NCBI RefSeq assembly: GCF_001562415.1
Contig: NZ_LOEE01000061.1
Coordinates: 1-50,125, forward strand
Origin: Thermotalea metallivorans
Lineage (GTDB): Bacteria; Bacillota; Clostridia; Peptostreptococcales; Thermotaleaceae
Direction: 5' to 3'
DNA length: 50,125 bases
Below, one piece after another: positions 33,133 to 41,318 of this stretch. The translations under genes were made by a program, and so were the position numbers. The notes under the pieces are model-generated. The model saw nothing but the letters and a program-made list of their open reading frames with translations. It did no database searches and was not told where the DNA came from. Position 1 is the first letter of the stretch. Each line of letters begins with the position of its first letter.

Positions 33133-34149
33133 TTAGATATGATTTGTAATCGTCACGGCATGGGCAATGCCGGGAATTGTTTGTCCTTGCTGAGCACTAG
33201 TAGTAGATAATAAAGCCCCTGTCGATATGAGCAATACACGATTTAGTTTTTTTTCTAACATCTGCTTATAAATATAGCCGCAGAAAACAGATGCAGAACA
33301 GCCGCAGCCACTTCCCCCTGCATGGGTATCTTGGGCTTTATTGTCAAAAATCATTAATCCACAATCTTCATATACCTTTGTGATATTATAGCCTTGGTCA
33401 TATACCATTTCTTCTGTTATTTCCTTTCCAATGGCACCTAAATCACCCGTTACGATCAAATCATAACTTTCCGGTGTAAAACCCGTGTCTTGAAAATGCA
33501 TAGTAATTGTATCACTTGCCGCCGGTGCCATGGCCGCACCCATATTGTTCGCATCCTTTATTCCCAAATCAATGACTTTTCCTGTGGTCACATGGGTAAT
33601 TCTAGGTCCCTGTCCATAGGAAGCCAAAATAGCTGCTCCTGCACCGGTTACTGTCCATTGGGCCGTAAGGGGTCTTTGATTGCCCAGCTCTAAAGGAAAC
33701 CTGAATTGCCTCTCTGCAGAGCTAAAGTGACTGGAGGTAACAGCCACCAAATGGGTAGCATATCCCCCATCGATTAGCATAGCACCTAGGCTTAAAGATT
33801 CCGTCATGGTAGAACAGGCACCATATAGTCCGAAAAAGGGTATCCCCAAGTCACGGGCTGCAAAAGATGCAGACATCAATTGATTAAGAAGATCTCCGGA
33901 AAGCATATACTCCATATCCGTAATATTTTTATTCGCCTTCTGCACCGCTGTTTTTACAGTCTCCCTTAGCATTTTGCTTTCTGCCAGTTCCCAGCTTTTT
34001 TCCCCATATAGATCATCTGACAGGATCGTATCAAAGTAACTGCTTAAAGGTCCTTCCCCTTCCTTTGGGCCTACAGTCGTAGCCGTTGCAATAATCACTG
34101 GAGGATGATCAAATTTTACCGTTTGCTTGCCTAATTTTTTTGTAGCCAA
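33133..34149 (-). CDS. spoVAD: Stage V sporulation protein AD
   Basis: A 338-residue thiolase-fold protein that binds dipicolinic acid in Bacillus. Recognisable segments are SYFDTILSDDLYGEKSWELA, GLYGACSTMTESLSLGAMLI, SSHFSSAERQFRFPLELGNQ, HAGGSGCGCSASV and STGALLSTTSAQQGQ. It is likely to sit on the cytoplasmic face of the forespore membrane with SpoVAC and SpoVAEb. Spacing to neighbours is 14-16 bases. The gene is full length. Confidence 0.96.
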   Translation of the reverse strand: MATKKLGKQTVKFDHPPVIIATATTVGPKEGEGPLSSYFDTILSDDLYGEKSWELAESKMLRETVKTAVQKANKNITDMEYMLSGDLLNQLMSASFAARDLGIPFFGLYGACSTMTESLSLGAMLIDGGYATHLVAVTSSHFSSAERQFRFPLELGNQRPLTAQWTVTGAGAAILASYGQGPRITHVTTGKVIDLGIKDANNMGAAMAPAASDTITMHFQDTGFTPESYDLIVTGDLGAIGKEITEEMVYDQGYNITKVYEDCGLMIFDNKAQDTHAGGSGCGCSASVFCGYIYKQMLEKKLNRVLLISTGALLSTTSAQQGQTIPGIAHAVTITNHI

Positions 34150-34163
34150 TTTCCAATCCCTCC

Positions 34164-34625
34164 CTATTTGCCTAAAAAATAATATAATAAACCTACGATC
34201 ACGGAAGATCCAAAACCATACACCAGCACCGGTCCCGCTAGTACAAACATTTTTGCCGCAACGCCAAAGATATATCCTTCCCGTTTAAATTCCATGGCAG
34301 GTGAAACAATGGAATTGGCAAATCCTGTGATAGGTACGATAGATCCTGCCCCCGCCCTTTTGCCCAGTTGGTCATAAACACCCAGACCTGTAAGAAATGC
34401 CCCTAAAAACACCAGCACAATGGCTGTCGCAGTAGCCACTTCATCTTGATCCAACCCCATGTTTTTGAAAATGCTTCCAATAAACTGTCCAAAAACACAG
34501 ATCAGTCCTCCTACTACAAAAGCCCATAGACAGTTTTTTAGATACGTAGGTTTTGGTATCTTCTGTTGCACATATTCATTATACTCCTGCTGCTTATTGA
34601 TGCTTTGAAGCTTTTTATTTTGCAT
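34164..34625 (-). CDS. spoVAC: Stage V sporulation protein AC
   Basis: A 153-residue membrane protein with a 40-residue polar N terminus and about four helices: LWAFVVGGLICVFGQFIGSI, ATAIVLVFLGAFLTGLGVYD, AGAGSIVPITGFANSIVSPA. SpoVAC is the mechanosensitive pore of the DPA channel. ATG 34623-34625 is chosen because GAGGTG lies six bases upstream; the frame continues 11 codons further without a site. The 51-codon ORF ends 35 bases upstream. Confidence 0.95.
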   Translation of the reverse strand: MQNKKLQSINKQQEYNEYVQQKIPKPTYLKNCLWAFVVGGLICVFGQFIGSIFKNMGLDQDEVATATAIVLVFLGAFLTGLGVYDQLGKRAGAGSIVPITGFANSIVSPAMEFKREGYIFGVAAKMFVLAGPVLVYGFGSSVIVGLLYYFLGK

Positions 34626-34660
34626 GAAGGACACCTCTTCTTCGAATATTGATGGCATTC

Positions 34661-34816
34661 TTATCGTCTCATCTGTTCCAAACCAGGTTTTATAGTGCTG
34701 TTTAGCAAGTCCTTTCCCAGGTTTATCATTTCAAATTCATGTCTTTTTTTCTTCTCTTTTATATCATGCAATGGAAAGGCTACTTTGTTGAAAAGGTCTT
34801 GATATGCTTGATACAT
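34661..34816 (-). CDS. Small ORF (51 codons) between spoVAB and spoVAC
   Basis: ATG 34814-34816 lies six bases after AGGGGTG, which itself overlaps the spoVAB stop, and the frame ends in TAA at 34661-34663. The product begins MYQAYQDLFNKVAFPLHD, is charged and helical, has no membrane segment and ends PGLEQMRR. It fills the otherwise long gap between spoVAB and spoVAC. It has no counterpart in the Bacillus spoVA operon as I know it. Good spacing and coupling favour a real gene; no function can be given. Confidence 0.65.
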   Translation of the reverse strand: MYQAYQDLFNKVAFPLHDIKEKKKRHEFEMINLGKDLLNSTIKPGLEQMRR

Positions 34817-34827
34817 CTTTTTCACCC

Positions 34828-35241
34828 CTACTTGTTGATCATGATCCAGTAAAGCAAAGATCCCACAACCTTTCCGGCAGCCAGAGTCATTAAAATATAT
34901 CCCACATAGGCATGAAGCTTGAAGCGATTTACAATGACCGGAATCACATTGGTTACCTCTGCTAATGCCGAAGCAAGCAAACCTACAAATATGCCCATGA
35001 GCAGACCTGCTCCTATTGCAGCAATCCTGCCAGCCTTTACAGATATCTCTAAAAAATCAGATAAGGATACGATCATCCCCGAAATTATGATCACCCTTTC
35101 ATACCATCGGATATAATTTTCGGTACCCGTAAGTTGTGCCAATCTTGGGACAATATCCAGCAATGTGATAAAAGCTACGATGGCACTGCCTACCACAATT
35201 CCTTCCGCCAATCCCACAAAGACAGAAACTAATTTAAGCAT
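34828..35241 (-). CDS. spoVAB: Stage V sporulation protein AB
   Basis: A 137-residue membrane protein with four to five helices. FVGLAEGIVVGSAIVAFITL opens it and AIGAGLLMGIFVGLLASALA lies in the middle, ending YVGYILMTLAAGKVVGSLLY. It matches SpoVAB of Bacilli, part of the DPA uptake machinery. Many Clostridium species lack spoVAA and spoVAB, so their presence here marks a Bacillus-like operon. The start is ATG with GGGGTGAT upstream. Confidence 0.9.
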   Translation of the reverse strand: MLKLVSVFVGLAEGIVVGSAIVAFITLLDIVPRLAQLTGTENYIRWYERVIIISGMIVSLSDFLEISVKAGRIAAIGAGLLMGIFVGLLASALAEVTNVIPVIVNRFKLHAYVGYILMTLAAGKVVGSLLYWIMINK

Positions 35242-35257
35242 CCCATATCACCCCATG

Positions 35258-35893
35258 CTATCTTTTCTTTTCTGCGGTGTTTTCCTCATAATCCAGCAAA
35301 TATTGATCCATATTTTTCTTGTATAAATACATTTCCACCTCCATGGGGCTGGGTTCATTGTTTCTCTTTGGAAAAACATGATTAAAAAATAGAGCCATTC
35401 CCAATCCAATACCAAGGGAATAGGGTATTTGGAGAATTAATGGCCTACTTTCTTCTATTCCGGTAATGAGCTGATATAGCACTTTATGGGCTTCCCTCAT
35501 ATTGACATCTGCGTGAAAATTCATGATCGCCAATCCTGTTCCTACAAACAGTGTTGCACCTACAACAGCCAGCTTTCCATAGGCCAACATGTCTTTTTCT
35601 TTTTTTTGTTCTTTTTCTACCTTAATCAATATTTCAGGTACCCCCACGGAAATAACGGTTAAGTTCGGAAAAACTGCTTTTATCTTATCAATCACCGTCA
35701 ATACGGAAAGGATTGCGTAATCCTGTTGGATGCTATCTATGTGCAACAATTCAATATTTAACAAATCTTCTTTTATCTTTTCACTGGCTAAAACCGCAGC
35801 CGCATCTCTGATTTTTAAAATACTTTCATTGCTGATTGTTGCACAATCTTTCAACTGAATATAAATTTCTTCGTTGAAGGACAATCTTTTCAC
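35258..35893 (-). CDS. spoVAA: Stage V sporulation protein AA
   Basis: About 211 residues: an N-terminal soluble domain of about 110 residues (YIQLKDCATISNESILKIRD), then two membrane segments (LAVVGATLFVGTGLAIMNFH and LQIPYSLGIGLGMALFFNHV). The middle phrase NLTVISVGVPEILIKVEKEQ is characteristic. The formal start is GTG 35891-35893, but AAAGGATG sits almost against it; TTG 35882-35884 is nine bases further in and may be the true start. It follows a 49-codon ORF by a few bases. Confidence 0.85.
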   Translation of the reverse strand: MKRLSFNEEIYIQLKDCATISNESILKIRDAAAVLASEKIKEDLLNIELLHIDSIQQDYAILSVLTVIDKIKAVFPNLTVISVGVPEILIKVEKEQKKEKDMLAYGKLAVVGATLFVGTGLAIMNFHADVNMREAHKVLYQLITGIEESRPLILQIPYSLGIGLGMALFFNHVFPKRNNEPSPMEVEMYLYKKNMDQYLLDYEENTAEKKR

Positions 35894-35898
35894 ATCCT

Positions 35899-36048
35899 TT
35901 ATTTTATCGTCTTCTCTTCTATAAAGATGAATTTTGCTTTGGAATACCTATTGGTATTTGACTTATTGTTTACGAAAACAAGGGTAGCAAAAGACATCAT
36001 CAGTAGAACTATCACAATCCACAACATTTTTCGATAATTCTTCTTCAT
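35899..36048 (-). CDS. Small membrane ORF (49 codons) upstream of spoVAA
   Basis: ATG 36046-36048 lies eight bases after GGAG and the frame ends with TAA at 35899-35901. The product starts MKKNYRKMLWIVIVLLMMSF: a basic cytoplasmic end, one hydrophobic helix (about residues 9-26) and an outside tail ending IFIEEKTIK. It directly precedes spoVAA and follows the sigF terminator and a candidate sigma-G/F promoter, so it would be the first gene of the spoVA transcript. I know of no counterpart in Bacillus. Confidence 0.65.
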   Translation of the reverse strand: MKKNYRKMLWIVIVLLMMSFATLVFVNNKSNTNRYSKAKFIFIEEKTIK

Positions 36049-36076
36049 GCAGATCACTCCATCCTGTCTTTGATTT

Positions 36077-36106
36077 TAGTATTCTCCAGAATCATTTCTA
36101 AAATTC
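36077..36106 (-). promoter_or_regulatory. Candidate sigma-G/sigma-F promoter of the spoVA cluster
   Basis: GAATT, 18 bases, AATACTA on the minus strand. The sigma-G consensus is GHATR and CATWNTA at 18 bases, so there is one mismatch in each box. It lies 28 bases upstream of the 49-codon ORF and after the sigF terminator, where a forespore promoter is expected. Confidence 0.4.
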
Positions 36107-36128
36107 TTTCAATTTGATAGAGATGCTT

Positions 36129-36162
36129 CAAAAAAATAAAGACATGAATCTTTCATGCCTTT
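36129..36162 (-). terminator. Terminator after sigF
   Basis: On the minus strand AAAGGCATGAA / TTCATGTCTTT (one wobble) followed by ATTTTTTT. It overlaps the sigF stop codon and separates the spoIIA operon from the spoVA cluster. Confidence 0.75.
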
Positions 36163-36923
36163 ATGAGCAAGTCTTTTAATTGTTGCAGTACCTTTTTTTC
36201 TATCCTCGATACTTGTACTTGTGATATGCCAATGACTTCGGCGATCTCTGTCTGCGTCTTATCCTTAAAATACCGCAGAATAATAATTTGACGTTCCCTA
36301 GGTTTTAATTTAGAAAGTACTTCCCGTAAAGCCAACCGATCAATGACTACACTGTCATCCTCTACATTGATCTCACTAATTTTATCAATCAGGTGTACAG
36401 GCGAACCGTCATCGTGATGAATGACATCGTATAAATAATCCGGTTGGAGATTGGAATCTAATGCCATGACAATTTCTTCTTTAGGAATTTCCGTTTCATC
36501 TTCTAGCTCCTGTAGGGTAGGTTCCCGTCCAAATCTTTGAAATAAAATTTCCTTTGCATTTTTTATCTTTCCTGCAGTTTGTTTCAGAGAACGGCTCACT
36601 TTGATTATCCCGTCATCCCTTAAAAATCTTTTGATTTCTCCAATAATCATAGGAACCGCATAAGTGGAAAAACGCACATCATAGCTTAAATCAAATTTTT
36701 CTATGGCCTTCACCAGTCCTATGCATCCTAATTGAAATAAATCTTCTCTCTCATATCCCCGATTGGCAAATCTCTTTAGAACACTTCGAACGAGCCCTAA
36801 ATTATGACTTACCAATATTCCCTGGGCTGTTTTATCCCCCGACTGAGCCCTTTTGATCAGTTCAATGGTCTCCTCGTGACTTAATATCTCATTACTTTCC
36901 TCAGATAATGCAGTCATCGTCAT
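36153..36923 (-). CDS. sigF: RNA polymerase sigma-F factor
   Basis: A 256-residue SigB/F/G-type sigma factor, the first forespore-specific one. Region 2 shows RGYEREDLFQLGCIGLVKAI and EKFDLSYDVRFSTYAVPMII; GEIKRFLRDDGIIKVSRSLK follows. Region 3 contains REPTLQELEDETEIPKEEIV. Region 4 shows LKPRERQIIILRYFKDKTQT and EIAEVIGISQVQVSRIEKKV. It is held inactive by SpoIIAB until engulfment. It is the third gene of spoIIA (also called spoIIAC), 19 bases after spoIIAB. Confidence 0.96.
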   Translation of the reverse strand: MTMTALSEESNEILSHEETIELIKRAQSGDKTAQGILVSHNLGLVRSVLKRFANRGYEREDLFQLGCIGLVKAIEKFDLSYDVRFSTYAVPMIIGEIKRFLRDDGIIKVSRSLKQTAGKIKNAKEILFQRFGREPTLQELEDETEIPKEEIVMALDSNLQPDYLYDVIHHDDGSPVHLIDKISEINVEDDSVVIDRLALREVLSKLKPRERQIIILRYFKDKTQTEIAEVIGISQVQVSRIEKKVLQQLKDLLIKA

Positions 36924-36941
36924 ATCATCTACCCCTTCATA

Positions 36942-37364
36942 CTAACGACTTTCAAATCTTTTAACCATCCGTATTTTTGTTCCTGCACCTTTTTGTGATT
37001 CAACCTCTACTTCATCCATGAAGGTTTCCATGACTGTAAATCCCATTCCTGACCTTTCCAATTCAGGTTTTGAGGTATACAAAGGCTGTCTTGCCTCCTC
37101 CACATTTTCTATTCCTTTGCCATGGTCAATAACGATAATTTCAATTTCATTGTCCTGTATGGTACACTCTATAATCACCGTTCCTATCATATCTTCATAC
37201 CCATGAATAATGGCATTGGTAACGGCTTCCGACACTGCTGTCTTCACATCGGCCAATTCTTCTATGGTGGGATCCAATTGAGAAGCAAAAGATGCAACTA
37301 CAACCCTAGCAAAGGCTTCATTTTGTGATTTGCTGAGAAATTCCAATCGCATGTGATTCTGCAT
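36942..37364 (-). CDS. spoIIAB: Anti-sigma-F factor and serine kinase SpoIIAB
   Basis: A 140-residue GHKL kinase that binds sigma-F and phosphorylates Spo[24 protein letters not shown] parallels the Bacillus start. [14 protein letters not shown] is the N box, VIDHGKGI is G1 and [20 protein letters not shown] is G2. ATG 37362-37364 is chosen by homology; a TTG six bases upstream has better spacing to the AAAGGGG site and is an alternative. The gene follows spoIIAA with about 19 bases. Confidence 0.95.
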   Translation of the reverse strand: MQNHMRLEFLSKSQNEAFARVVVASFASQLDPTIEELADVKTAVSEAVTNAIIHGYEDMIGTVIIECTIQDNEIEIIVIDHGKGIENVEEARQPLYTSKPELERSGMGFTVMETFMDEVEVESQKGAGTKIRMVKRFESR

Positions 37365-37383
37365 AGTCAAACTACTCACCCCT

Positions 37384-37722
37384 TTATAAGCTATCAATCG
37401 CTTGCTTTTTATTATCAAACCGTTTCACAATATTAAACAGACCGGACATTTTAAAAATTCTTTCTATACGATGATTGATATTGACTACAGCCACTTCCCC
37501 ACCCAGTTTGCTTACTTTTTTATACCTGCCGATGACAACACCGATCCCAGAACTGTCCATAAAATTCATACCCGATAAATCAAAAATGATATTTTTAGCC
37601 CCATAGTGATCTATTTCTCTGTCAATCTCATCTCGAATTTCTTCTGCCGTATGATGGTCCAATTCACCATCCAGCTTAATGACTAGATTTTTATTGATGC
37701 TTTCAAAACTAAGACGCAACAC
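37384..37722 (-). CDS. spoIIAA: Anti-anti-sigma factor SpoIIAA
   Basis: A 112-residue STAS-domain protein. The segment [20 protein letters not shown] holds the serine phosphorylated by SpoIIAB (S57/S58, S58 by Bacillus numbering). Unphosphorylated protein releases sigma-F in the forespore after dephosphorylation by SpoIIE. The start is GTG 37720-37722, followed by TTG, behind AAGGAGGGG. A sigma-H promoter is visible upstream. Confidence 0.95.
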   Translation of the reverse strand: MLRLSFESINKNLVIKLDGELDHHTAEEIRDEIDREIDHYGAKNIIFDLSGMNFMDSSGIGVVIGRYKKVSKLGGEVAVVNINHRIERIFKMSGLFNIVKRFDNKKQAIDSL

Positions 37723-37772
37723 AACCCCTCCTTTTGCTTAGTCTGACGTATAATTTTTATATCACCTATTAC

Positions 37773-37801
37773 ATATTCTTGAATTTCCCCATTTTTCCTT
37801 T
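37773..37801 (-). promoter_or_regulatory. Sigma-H promoter of the spoIIA operon
   Basis: AAAGGAAAA (37793-37801) fully matches the -35 consensus RNAGGAWWW. After 11 bases, CAAGAATAT (37773-37781) matches RNNGAATWW except for its first base. It lies about 50 bases upstream of spoIIAA, as in Bacillus, where Spo0A also acts on this promoter. Confidence 0.8.
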
Positions 37802-37933
37802 GTTGAAAAATAGCTAGTTTTGTAGGATGCCTTGACTTTTTTTATCATAATATGAGGGATCATGCCGATTCTATCCATCCACGAACACAACACTTTATTA
37901 TTTCCCAAAAAAAGCAGATTATACGTTAATACA
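37802..37933. other. Spacer upstream of the spoIIA promoter
   Basis: About 130 bases between the thiI terminator and the sigma-H promoter. A 70-codon frame on the minus strand crosses it but overlaps both the terminator and the promoter and has no site, so it is not called. A Spo0A box (TGTCGAA) is not evident; TGTCAA-like motifs are too degenerate to claim. Confidence 0.5.
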
Positions 37934-37960
37934 GAAAAAAGACACCTGCATTCGGTGTCA
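37934..37960 (-). terminator. Terminator after thiI
   Basis: On the minus strand GACACC / GGTGTC with a seven-base loop, followed by six T, starting about ten bases after the thiI stop. Confidence 0.7.
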
Positions 37961-37970
37961 ATTACTACAT

Positions 37971-39146
37971 TCATTCCTCCATGGATATCTCGATAACTTC
38001 CATATGGACTATGGCTTCTTCAATGAGTTTTTCAACCTCCAGTTTCTCCTCCGATGCCAATATCTTCTCAATCTTTGGTTTCGTTACAGGTCGCTTTGGC
38101 AAAAATACGGTGCAACAATCCTCATAGGGCAGTATGGAGATTTCAAAGGTTCCAATTTTTTTAGCAATCTCAATAATATCTACCTTATCAAGAGCAATTA
38201 GAGGCCGGAACACAGGCAAAGAAACAGCTTCATTGGTAACGGTAAGTCCCTGTATCGTTTGGCTGGCGACCTGCCCAATGCTTTCCCCCGTAATCAATGC
38301 ATTGCAACCATTGTTTTTGGCAATTTTTTCCCCAATTTTCATCATAAATCTTCTGGATAGAATGGTCATTTCTTCCTCGGGACATTTCTCATGGATCTCC
38401 TTCTGTATGGGCAACAAATTTACTAAATGAAGGCGTATGGGTCCACAGTAGGATGCTAGAATTCTGGTCAGTTCCAGTACCTTTTCCTTTGCCCTTTCAC
38501 TGGTAAATGGATAACTGTGATAATGCACTGCTTCTATTTCCACACCACGCTTTGCCATCATCCAACCAGCAACAGGACTGTCAATACCGCCTGATAGGAG
38601 AAGCACCCCCTTCCCATTGGTACCCAGAGGCAGACCTCCAAAACCCGGGATTTTCTTAGAATAGATATAGGCCTTCTCCCGTACATCCACATGGATAATC
38701 ATGTCCGGTTCGTGAACATCCACCTTCAAGTTTCCGGCACGGGGCAATATATAGGCCCCTACCTCTCTGCTGATTTGAGGAGACTGAAAAGGGAAACCCT
38801 TGTCACCCCTCCGGCTTTCCACCTTGAAAGTCTTCACTTGATCTTCTTCTATCCTTTCCATGGCATGCTTCAAAGCTGTTTCTTTAATAATGTCCATGTC
38901 TGCTTCTATTTCCCATGCAGGGCTGACAGATACAATGCCAAACACTTTCACAATCCGTTCAATCATTTCCTCTTCATCCTGTCCGTTGAATGCTACATAA
39001 ATCAGTCCGTTGGATTTATATATCCTTGCTTCTCCCAAATCTTTGATATTGCCCTGGATATTCCTTATGAGCTTCTGTTCAAAATGGGATTTATTTAATC
39101 CTTTTAAGGCAATTTCACCATACCTTACAATCAATACCTTCTTCAT
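37971..39146 (-). CDS. thiI: tRNA 4-thiouridine synthase ThiI
   Basis: A 391-residue protein with a ferredoxin-like domain, a THUMP domain (about residues 60-165) and an adenylation domain with the PP-loop KGVLLLSGGIDSPVAGWMMAKRG (S at about 186). The C terminus contains PYEDCCTVFLPKRPVTKP. There is no rhodanese domain, so sulfur is likely handed over directly from a desulfurase, as in Gram-positive relatives. The cysteine desulfurase gene ends only four bases upstream, which supports that pairing. It makes s4U8 in tRNA. Confidence 0.94.
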   Translation of the reverse strand: MKKVLIVRYGEIALKGLNKSHFEQKLIRNIQGNIKDLGEARIYKSNGLIYVAFNGQDEEEMIERIVKVFGIVSVSPAWEIEADMDIIKETALKHAMERIEEDQVKTFKVESRRGDKGFPFQSPQISREVGAYILPRAGNLKVDVHEPDMIIHVDVREKAYIYSKKIPGFGGLPLGTNGKGVLLLSGGIDSPVAGWMMAKRGVEIEAVHYHSYPFTSERAKEKVLELTRILASYCGPIRLHLVNLLPIQKEIHEKCPEEEMTILSRRFMMKIGEKIAKNNGCNALITGESIGQVASQTIQGLTVTNEAVSLPVFRPLIALDKVDIIEIAKKIGTFEISILPYEDCCTVFLPKRPVTKPKIEKILASEEKLEVEKLIEEAIVHMEVIEISMEE

Positions 39147-39150
39147 CCTA

Positions 39151-40311
39151 TCACCTCATCATAATCCTTCTCAAATCAGCCACGTGTTTTTTCAACCGAT
39201 CTACAGCAAAATCGATTTCCTCTGCCGTATTATGGTAAGCAAAACTAAACCGTATGGCCCCTTCGATCTCTTCGTTTTTTAATCCCATGGCCTTTAAAAC
39301 ATGGCTGTGGACATTTTTTTTAGAAGAACATGCAGACCCGGTGGATACATAAATGCCATCTTGCTCTAAACTATGCAGTAAAACTTCTCCCTTTGCCCCT
39401 ATAAAACTAATATTCAAAATATGGGGTGCACTGCCTTCTCCTTCCAATCCATTGATTTTGATATGATCTATTTCTTTTTTTACCCGATGAAGAAATCTAT
39501 CTCTCAAAAATCTCATATGACGAATATGCTCTGACAGATGTTGAAAAGCATGAACTGCAGCTACTCCCAAGCCTAGGATCCCCGGTATATTTTCGGTGCC
39601 GGAGCGAATACCCGTTTCCTGATTGCCGCCGAAAACAATCGGTGCTATTTTCAGACCTTTGCGGATATAAAGGGCACCAATCCCCTTGGGTCCATGAATC
39701 TTGTGTCCACTGACAGATACCAAATCGATTCCCAGCTTATTCGGATCAAATTTTACTTTTCCAAAGGATTGTATTGCATCTACGTGAAAGATGGGTTTCA
39801 TTTTCATATGTTGCAGCAATCTGCCGATTTCTTCTATCGGCTGTATCGTACCTACCTCATTATTTACATGCATCAAACTGATCAGCAGTGTATCATCACA
39901 AATATGATCTTTCAGTTGGCGAAGATCTACTCTGCCAACCTCGTCCACATCCAGATAAATTACTTCATAACCCTTTGTCTCTAAATGTTGAAAGACATTC
40001 AATACGGAGGGGTGCTCAATCCTACTGGTGATAATTCTATTTCCTTTTCTTTTATTCCCTTCCACGGCGCCAAGAATAGCCAAGTTATTCGATTCTGTCC
40101 CACCGGAAGTAAAAATAATTTCTTCGTCTTTTACACCTAATGCCTTTGCCACCTGTTTTCTGGCGTTTTTGACAAGCTTCTCAACTTCTACTCCTTTACG
40201 GTGAAGGGAAGAAGGATTCCCATAAAAATCCCTCAGCGCCCTTACCATGATCTCCACGACTTCTTCCATGGGTTTTGTCGTCGCACTGTTATCTAAATAT
40301 ACTTCCACCAT
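39151..40311 (-). CDS. Cysteine desulfurase (NifS/IscS family, ThiI partner)
   Basis: A 386-residue PLP enzyme: VYLDNSATTKPMEEVVE opens it, the PLP lysine is K204 (VSGHKIHGPKG), and the active-site cysteine lies in YVSTGSACSSKKNVHS. It moves sulfur from cysteine to a persulfide. Directly upstream of thiI, it is most likely the dedicated sulfur donor (NifZ-like role), although a part in Fe-S assembly is possible. ATG 40309-40311 lies after GGGAGAG; the 29-codon extension upstream has no site and is not used. Confidence 0.92.
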   Translation of the reverse strand: MVEVYLDNSATTKPMEEVVEIMVRALRDFYGNPSSLHRKGVEVEKLVKNARKQVAKALGVKDEEIIFTSGGTESNNLAILGAVEGNKRKGNRIITSRIEHPSVLNVFQHLETKGYEVIYLDVDEVGRVDLRQLKDHICDDTLLISLMHVNNEVGTIQPIEEIGRLLQHMKMKPIFHVDAIQSFGKVKFDPNKLGIDLVSVSGHKIHGPKGIGALYIRKGLKIAPIVFGGNQETGIRSGTENIPGILGLGVAAVHAFQHLSEHIRHMRFLRDRFLHRVKKEIDHIKINGLEGEGSAPHILNISFIGAKGEVLLHSLEQDGIYVSTGSACSSKKNVHSHVLKAMGLKNEEIEGAIRFSFAYHNTAEEIDFAVDRLKKHVADLRRIMMR

Positions 40312-40450
40312 CCATCTCTCCCATATGGCAAATTTCCCTATCCCTATATCTTTCCATATTGTATACGAATATGATGCCTTTGTAAAGCTGTTCTTCACAT
40401 AAATCTATTATAACCTGTTCCACGATCCTTTATCATCCCCTGCTTCCAAA

Positions 40451-40490
40451 CAAAAAAAATAACGCACCGCTGCAAGTGCATTATTTTTCT
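40451..40490 (-). terminator. Terminator after the LUD-domain gene
   Basis: On the minus strand AATAATGCAC / GTGCGTTATT (one wobble) followed by eight T, about 15 bases after the stop. Confidence 0.8.
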
Positions 40491-40505
40491 CAATTTGATA
40501 GTTCG

Positions 40506-41126
40506 TCAATATCCCAGTTTTTCTCCTATGACTACTACTTCCATCTCCCCAATAGCACCGGGTTTTTTATGGATGATGGTTGTAACGTTGCAAATACGTT
40601 CAGGTGAATTGCAATCCCCACATTCTCCTATAGATACACATGGTGTTTTCCTGTTTAACCTTTTTGCATTGGGAGGTGAAGCTTCCTTTCGCAGGCGATC
40701 CATAGCCTCTATAGTATCATTGCATATTTTGTTCATACCCACAACAACCATGACCTTTTTGGGACCGTAAATCATGGCTGCAACCCTGTTTCCATTTCCG
40801 TCTACGTTCACAATTTCTCCTTGGAGTGTTAATGCATTGGTACTGGTCAGATAAACATCTGCCTTGTTTGCTTTTTCTATGGCCTTTTGTCTTTCCTCCG
40901 GTGTATTGCACAGCCAATGCCAGTAGACATTGTTTCCCGAATCTCGTAACGCCTCATGAAGTTTCATATCATAAACCGTCATGGAACCGCCAATACCAAT
41001 ATCTTTACCGCTGCCAATCCTTTCTACGATATATTTTTTTGCTTCTTCCGTTGTGGAAAAATATTTTGCTTCTATACCGTTTCTTTGCAAATTGGCAACC
41101 AAATCATCAATTTTTTCCTTATGCAT
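40506..41126 (-). CDS. LUD-domain (YkgG/LutC-like) protein
   Basis: A 206-residue protein of the LUD family: LQRNGIEAKYFSTTEEAKKYIVERI, GIGGSMTVYDMKLHEALRDS, VYLTSTNALTLQGEIVNVDG and NRVAAMIYGPKKVMVVVGMN. The C terminus has four cysteines (PCVSIGECGDCNSPERICNV), a possible metal-binding patch. LutC takes part in lactate oxidation, but stand-alone members like this have no proven role. There are no lutA/lutB neighbours. ATG has GGAGGG upstream. Confidence 0.85.
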   Translation of the reverse strand: MHKEKIDDLVANLQRNGIEAKYFSTTEEAKKYIVERIGSGKDIGIGGSMTVYDMKLHEALRDSGNNVYWHWLCNTPEERQKAIEKANKADVYLTSTNALTLQGEIVNVDGNGNRVAAMIYGPKKVMVVVGMNKICNDTIEAMDRLRKEASPPNAKRLNRKTPCVSIGECGDCNSPERICNVTTIIHKKPGAIGEMEVVVIGEKLGY

Positions 41127-41283
41127 CCCAATCCCTCCATATTTTCCATATTCAACTCAACTATAATACAATTTCAATGCAAAATCAAGAGAAAACCTGA
41201 TTTATTGACAATCCCGTCCATCCATCCTCTGCCGCCATGATCCGTATAAATAAATTTTTTTGTATTTTTTTTTTATAAATTCC

Positions 41284-41312
41284 TTGCAAAATTTGTCGGA
41301 TTTTGTTATAAT
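41284..41312 (+). promoter_or_regulatory. Strong sigma-A promoter without a downstream gene
   Basis: TTGCAA (41284-41289), exactly 17 bases, TATAAT (41307-41312) on the plus strand. No plausible coding frame follows before the terminator at 41390-41427. It is taken as the promoter of a small RNA. Confidence 0.7.
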
Positions 41313-41318
41313 TTGTTT

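Noticed and set aside
37762-37974. 70-codon minus-strand frame upstream of spoIIAA
   Set aside because: It overlaps the thiI terminator and the sigma-H promoter and has no ribosome binding site.
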